Below are positions 62,248 through 64,000 of a stretch of DNA of 64,000 nucleotides, one piece after another. The DNA is from Gallionellaceae bacterium (lineage in GTDB: Bacteria; Pseudomonadota; Gammaproteobacteria; Burkholderiales; Thiobacillaceae): the NCBI GenBank assembly GCA_028714875.1, contig JAQTLN010000010.1:1-64000 (forward strand). Reading direction: 5' to 3'. Position 1 is the first letter of the stretch, and the number at the start of each line of letters is the position of its first letter. The position numbers and the translations under genes were made by a program. Below the pieces are notes generated by a model. The model saw only the letters and a program-made list of their open reading frames with translations. It had not been told where the DNA came from and searched no databases.

Positions 62248-62318
62248 ATAGCGCCGGCTTCCAGCCGGCTCGTTCGTCTGATCAGAAGTACGAAGCCGGC
62301 TGGAAGCCGGCGCTACAG
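62248..62318. repeat. Palindromic repeat family C, copy 7
   Basis: TAGCGCCGGCTTCCAGCCGG and its mirror around a spacer with CTGATCAGAAG, between the divergent DUF853 and pcm genes. Confidence 0.85.
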
Positions 62319-62348
62319 CGCGCGGCTGTGGCCTAAAGTGGAAGTGTC

Positions 62349-63041
62349 ATGAGAGAAGCCGTAATGCCATCACCAGAAATGCAAGTCCTGTTGGATGAAA
62401 TCCGCGCCGAGGTGCGCGAAACCTGGCAATACACCGGCCGCGCGGCGCTCTCCGAGCATGTGTTGCAAGCCTTCGCCGAAGTGCCGCGCCACGCCTTCCT
62501 GCCCGATATTCTCCGCCCCGCCGCCTACGCCAACCGCCCGTTGCCCATCGGCCATGAGCAGACCATTTCGCAGCCCTACATCGTCGCCTTGATGACCGAT
62601 CTGCTCGACCCGCAAGTGGACGACATCGTCCTGGAAATCGGCACCGGCTCCGGCTATCAGGCGGCGCTGCTGGCGAAGCTGGTCAAGCGGGTGTACTCGC
62701 TGGAAATAGTCACCGCGCTGGCCGATACGGCGCGGGAACGCCTGCAACGCCTGGGCTACGGCAACGTCGAAGTACGTCAGGGTGATGGTCATGTCGGCTG
62801 GCCGGAACACGCGCCCTATGACGGCATCATCGTCACCGCCGCCGCGCCCGATATTCCAGCGGCGCTGATCGAGCAACTCAAACCCGGCGGCCGCCTGATC
62901 ATTCCGGTCGGCGACCGTTACAGCGGCCAGGAATTGTTCCTGATCGAAAAAAACCGTCACGGCGGAACGAGCCGTAAAAGTATCCTCCCGGTTATATTCG
63001 TACCGCTGACCGGAGCCGCGCCAACAAAACGGCCGCCATGA
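62349..63041 (+). CDS. pcm: Protein-L-isoaspartate O-methyltransferase
   Basis: Pcm repairs isoaspartyl residues with SAM. The 230-residue protein has HAFLPDILRPAAYANRPLPIG, the substrate loop EQTISQPYIVALM, the SAM loop VLEIGTGSGYQAALLAKL and IIVTAAAPDIPAALIEQL. An ATG at 62364, preceded by GAGAAG, could be the true start and would shorten it by five residues. The tail of about 20 residues after VIFVPLTG is short and low-complexity. Confidence 0.94.
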   Translation: MREAVMPSPEMQVLLDEIRAEVRETWQYTGRAALSEHVLQAFAEVPRHAFLPDILRPAAYANRPLPIGHEQTISQPYIVALMTDLLDPQVDDIVLEIGTGSGYQAALLAKLVKRVYSLEIVTALADTARERLQRLGYGNVEVRQGDGHVGWPEHAPYDGIIVTAAAPDIPAALIEQLKPGGRLIIPVGDRYSGQELFLIEKNRHGGTSRKSILPVIFVPLTGAAPTKRPP

Positions 63042-63110
63042 TTCAAATGGGGAGGCGGCAGAACCGGCCTGGGAGAACGGGCCGGACTCATCAACTTTGG
63101 AGCATTGACC

Positions 63111-63506
63111 ATGCGTATCCCACTCGAAGTCACCTTCCGCCACATGGAGCCCTCGGCCGCCGCCGAAGCGCGTATCGCGGAAAAAGTCGCCAAGCTGGAA
63201 CAGTTCTACAGCGACCTCACTCGTTGCCATGTCACCGTCGAAGCCCCGCATGAGCATCACCGCAAGGGCAAGCTGTTTCACGTCAACATCGACCTGACCC
63301 TGCCCGGCGCCGAATTGCTGGTCACACGCGGCCATAACCATCAGAGCCACGCGCATGAAGATGTCTACGTCGCCATCCGCGACGCTTTCGATGCCGCCAA
63401 GCGGCGCCTGGACGACTACGCGCGGCAGCAGCGCGGTGACGTCAAGCACCACGTTCCCCCGGAAGTGCTGTTGGATGTTCCGCTGGGCGAGGCCATGCCG
63501 GAATGA
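63111..63506 (+). CDS. hpf: HPF/RaiA family ribosome-associated factor
   Basis: From the ATG at 63111, eight bases after GGAG, the product has 131 residues. The fold is the S30AE/YfiA domain: PLEVTFRHMEPSAAAEARI, VEAPHEHHRKGKLFHVNIDL and HEDVYVAIRDAFDAAKRRLDDY. It resembles the variant with the HEHH-type loop found beside redox genes. Such factors bind the 30S decoding region and promote ribosome dormancy. The stop overlaps the next gene by four bases. Confidence 0.87.
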   Translation: MRIPLEVTFRHMEPSAAAEARIAEKVAKLEQFYSDLTRCHVTVEAPHEHHRKGKLFHVNIDLTLPGAELLVTRGHNHQSHAHEDVYVAIRDAFDAAKRRLDDYARQQRGDVKHHVPPEVLLDVPLGEAMPE

Positions 63507-64000
63507 GCGGCATGCCGCGCATCCTGGTCTTCGCCGGCAGTACACGGCGCGAGTCGGTCAACCGACGCCTCGCCCGTGTGGCGGCGGCACAGATCGCCGC
63601 CACCGGCGCCCAGGCCACCCTCCTGGAACTCGCCGATTTCCCTCTGCCGCTCTACAACGGCGACCTCGAAGCCGATTCCGGCTTGCCGGACAACGCTTTG
63701 AAATTGAAGGAAATCTTCATCGCCCACGAGGCCTTCGTCGTGGTTTCACCGGAATACAACAGCTCCATCCCGCCGCTGCTGAAAAACACTATCGACTGGG
63801 TCTCGCGCCCCTTGCCTGAGCAAACCGGCTATGTGCCGTTCAGCGGCAAGCCCGCCGCGCTGCTCAGTGCCTCGCCGGGATTCCTCGGCGGCATGCGTGG
63901 CCTGCGCCACCTGCGCGAAGTGCTCACCGAATTGCAGATGATCGTGCTGCCGAAACAGGTGTCGCTCCCAGGCGCCAACAAAGCCTTCGACAGCGAGGGT
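63503..64000 (+). CDS. NADPH-dependent FMN reductase family flavoprotein (cut by the window end)
   Basis: The ATG at 63503 overlaps the HPF stop (ATGA). The 166 visible residues have the flavodoxin-like fold: RILVFAGSTRRESVNRRLAR (phosphate loop), LPLYNGDLE, VVVSPEYNSSIPPLLKNTID and LLSASPGFLGGMRGLRHLRE. These are the motifs of NADPH-dependent FMN reductases or quinone reductases. The frame is open at 64000, with perhaps 15 residues missing. Confidence 0.9.
   Translation, partial: MSGMPRILVFAGSTRRESVNRRLARVAAAQIAATGAQATLLELADFPLPLYNGDLEADSGLPDNALKLKEIFIAHEAFVVVSPEYNSSIPPLLKNTIDWVSRPLPEQTGYVPFSGKPAALLSASPGFLGGMRGLRHLREVLTELQMIVLPKQVSLPGANKAFDSEG

Overview
The window reads as chromosome of a GC-rich betaproteobacterial chemolithoautotroph, most like Thiobacillus or a relative in the Hydrogenophilales. 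The assignment rests on a form II RuBisCO operon (cbbM-cbbQ-cbbO) and a form I operon (cbbL-cbbS-cbbQ-cbbO) lying side by side, each with its own divergent LysR regulator (CbbR), and on the betaproteobacterial style of DksA, HslV/STAS and ActP/DUF485. No carboxysome genes are present, so the form I enzyme is of the CbbQO-activated, non-carboxysomal kind. The species cannot be fixed from the sequence alone.

Layout. 1-2.4 kb: three overlapping genes of an HPr-rel-A type cluster. 2.5-8.3 kb: housekeeping genes (hslV, STAS protein, yidD, mobA, GT39, rpmE, fructosamine kinase, DUF971), then tRNA-Phe. 9-14.5 kb: a cNMP/CBS/DUF294 regulator with a DEDDh exonuclease, and a secreted GH5 glycosidase with an inserted domain. 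14.6-18.9 kb: comM, dksA, a PLD nuclease and an RsmB-like methyltransferase. 18.9-31.8 kb: the double RuBisCO locus. 32-37.3 kb: small hypotheticals, an alpha/beta hydrolase, TauE/SafE, EVE, folP and glmM. 37.4-41.3 kb: pstSCAB behind a candidate Pho box. 41.6-46.9 kb: an atypical pyruvate kinase and a metallophosphoesterase plus two GT4 genes with their own Pho-box-like promoter, proposed here as a phosphate-starvation lipid-remodelling operon. 47.2-48.4 kb: tRNA-Leu with an island remnant and hicAB. 48.6-60.4 kb: acetate symporter genes, a CBS/DUF294 regulator, an MHYT-PAS-GGDEF-EAL protein and two OmpR-type two-component systems around a small exported Lys/Ala-rich protein. 60.7-64 kb: a HerA-like ATPase, pcm, a ribosome hibernation factor and an FMN reductase cut by the window end.

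The most unusual property is the density of short palindromic repeats (at least seven families, about 25 copies). Many are pairs of inverted hairpins (BIME-like). Several sit inside reading frames: both cbbO paralogues carry one in frame at the same site, and repeats form the ends of a PqqD-like protein, a glycosyltransferase, the metallophosphoesterase and FolP. No REP-associated transposase is in the window.

Regulatory logic that can be read: palindromic CbbR-type sites between each cbbR and its RuBisCO operon; Pho-box-like repeats before pstS and before the metallophosphoesterase; and a shared CTTA-N7-CTTAAG element with identical promoter geometry before the acetate symporter operon and before the small Lys/Ala-rich protein beside a two-component system.
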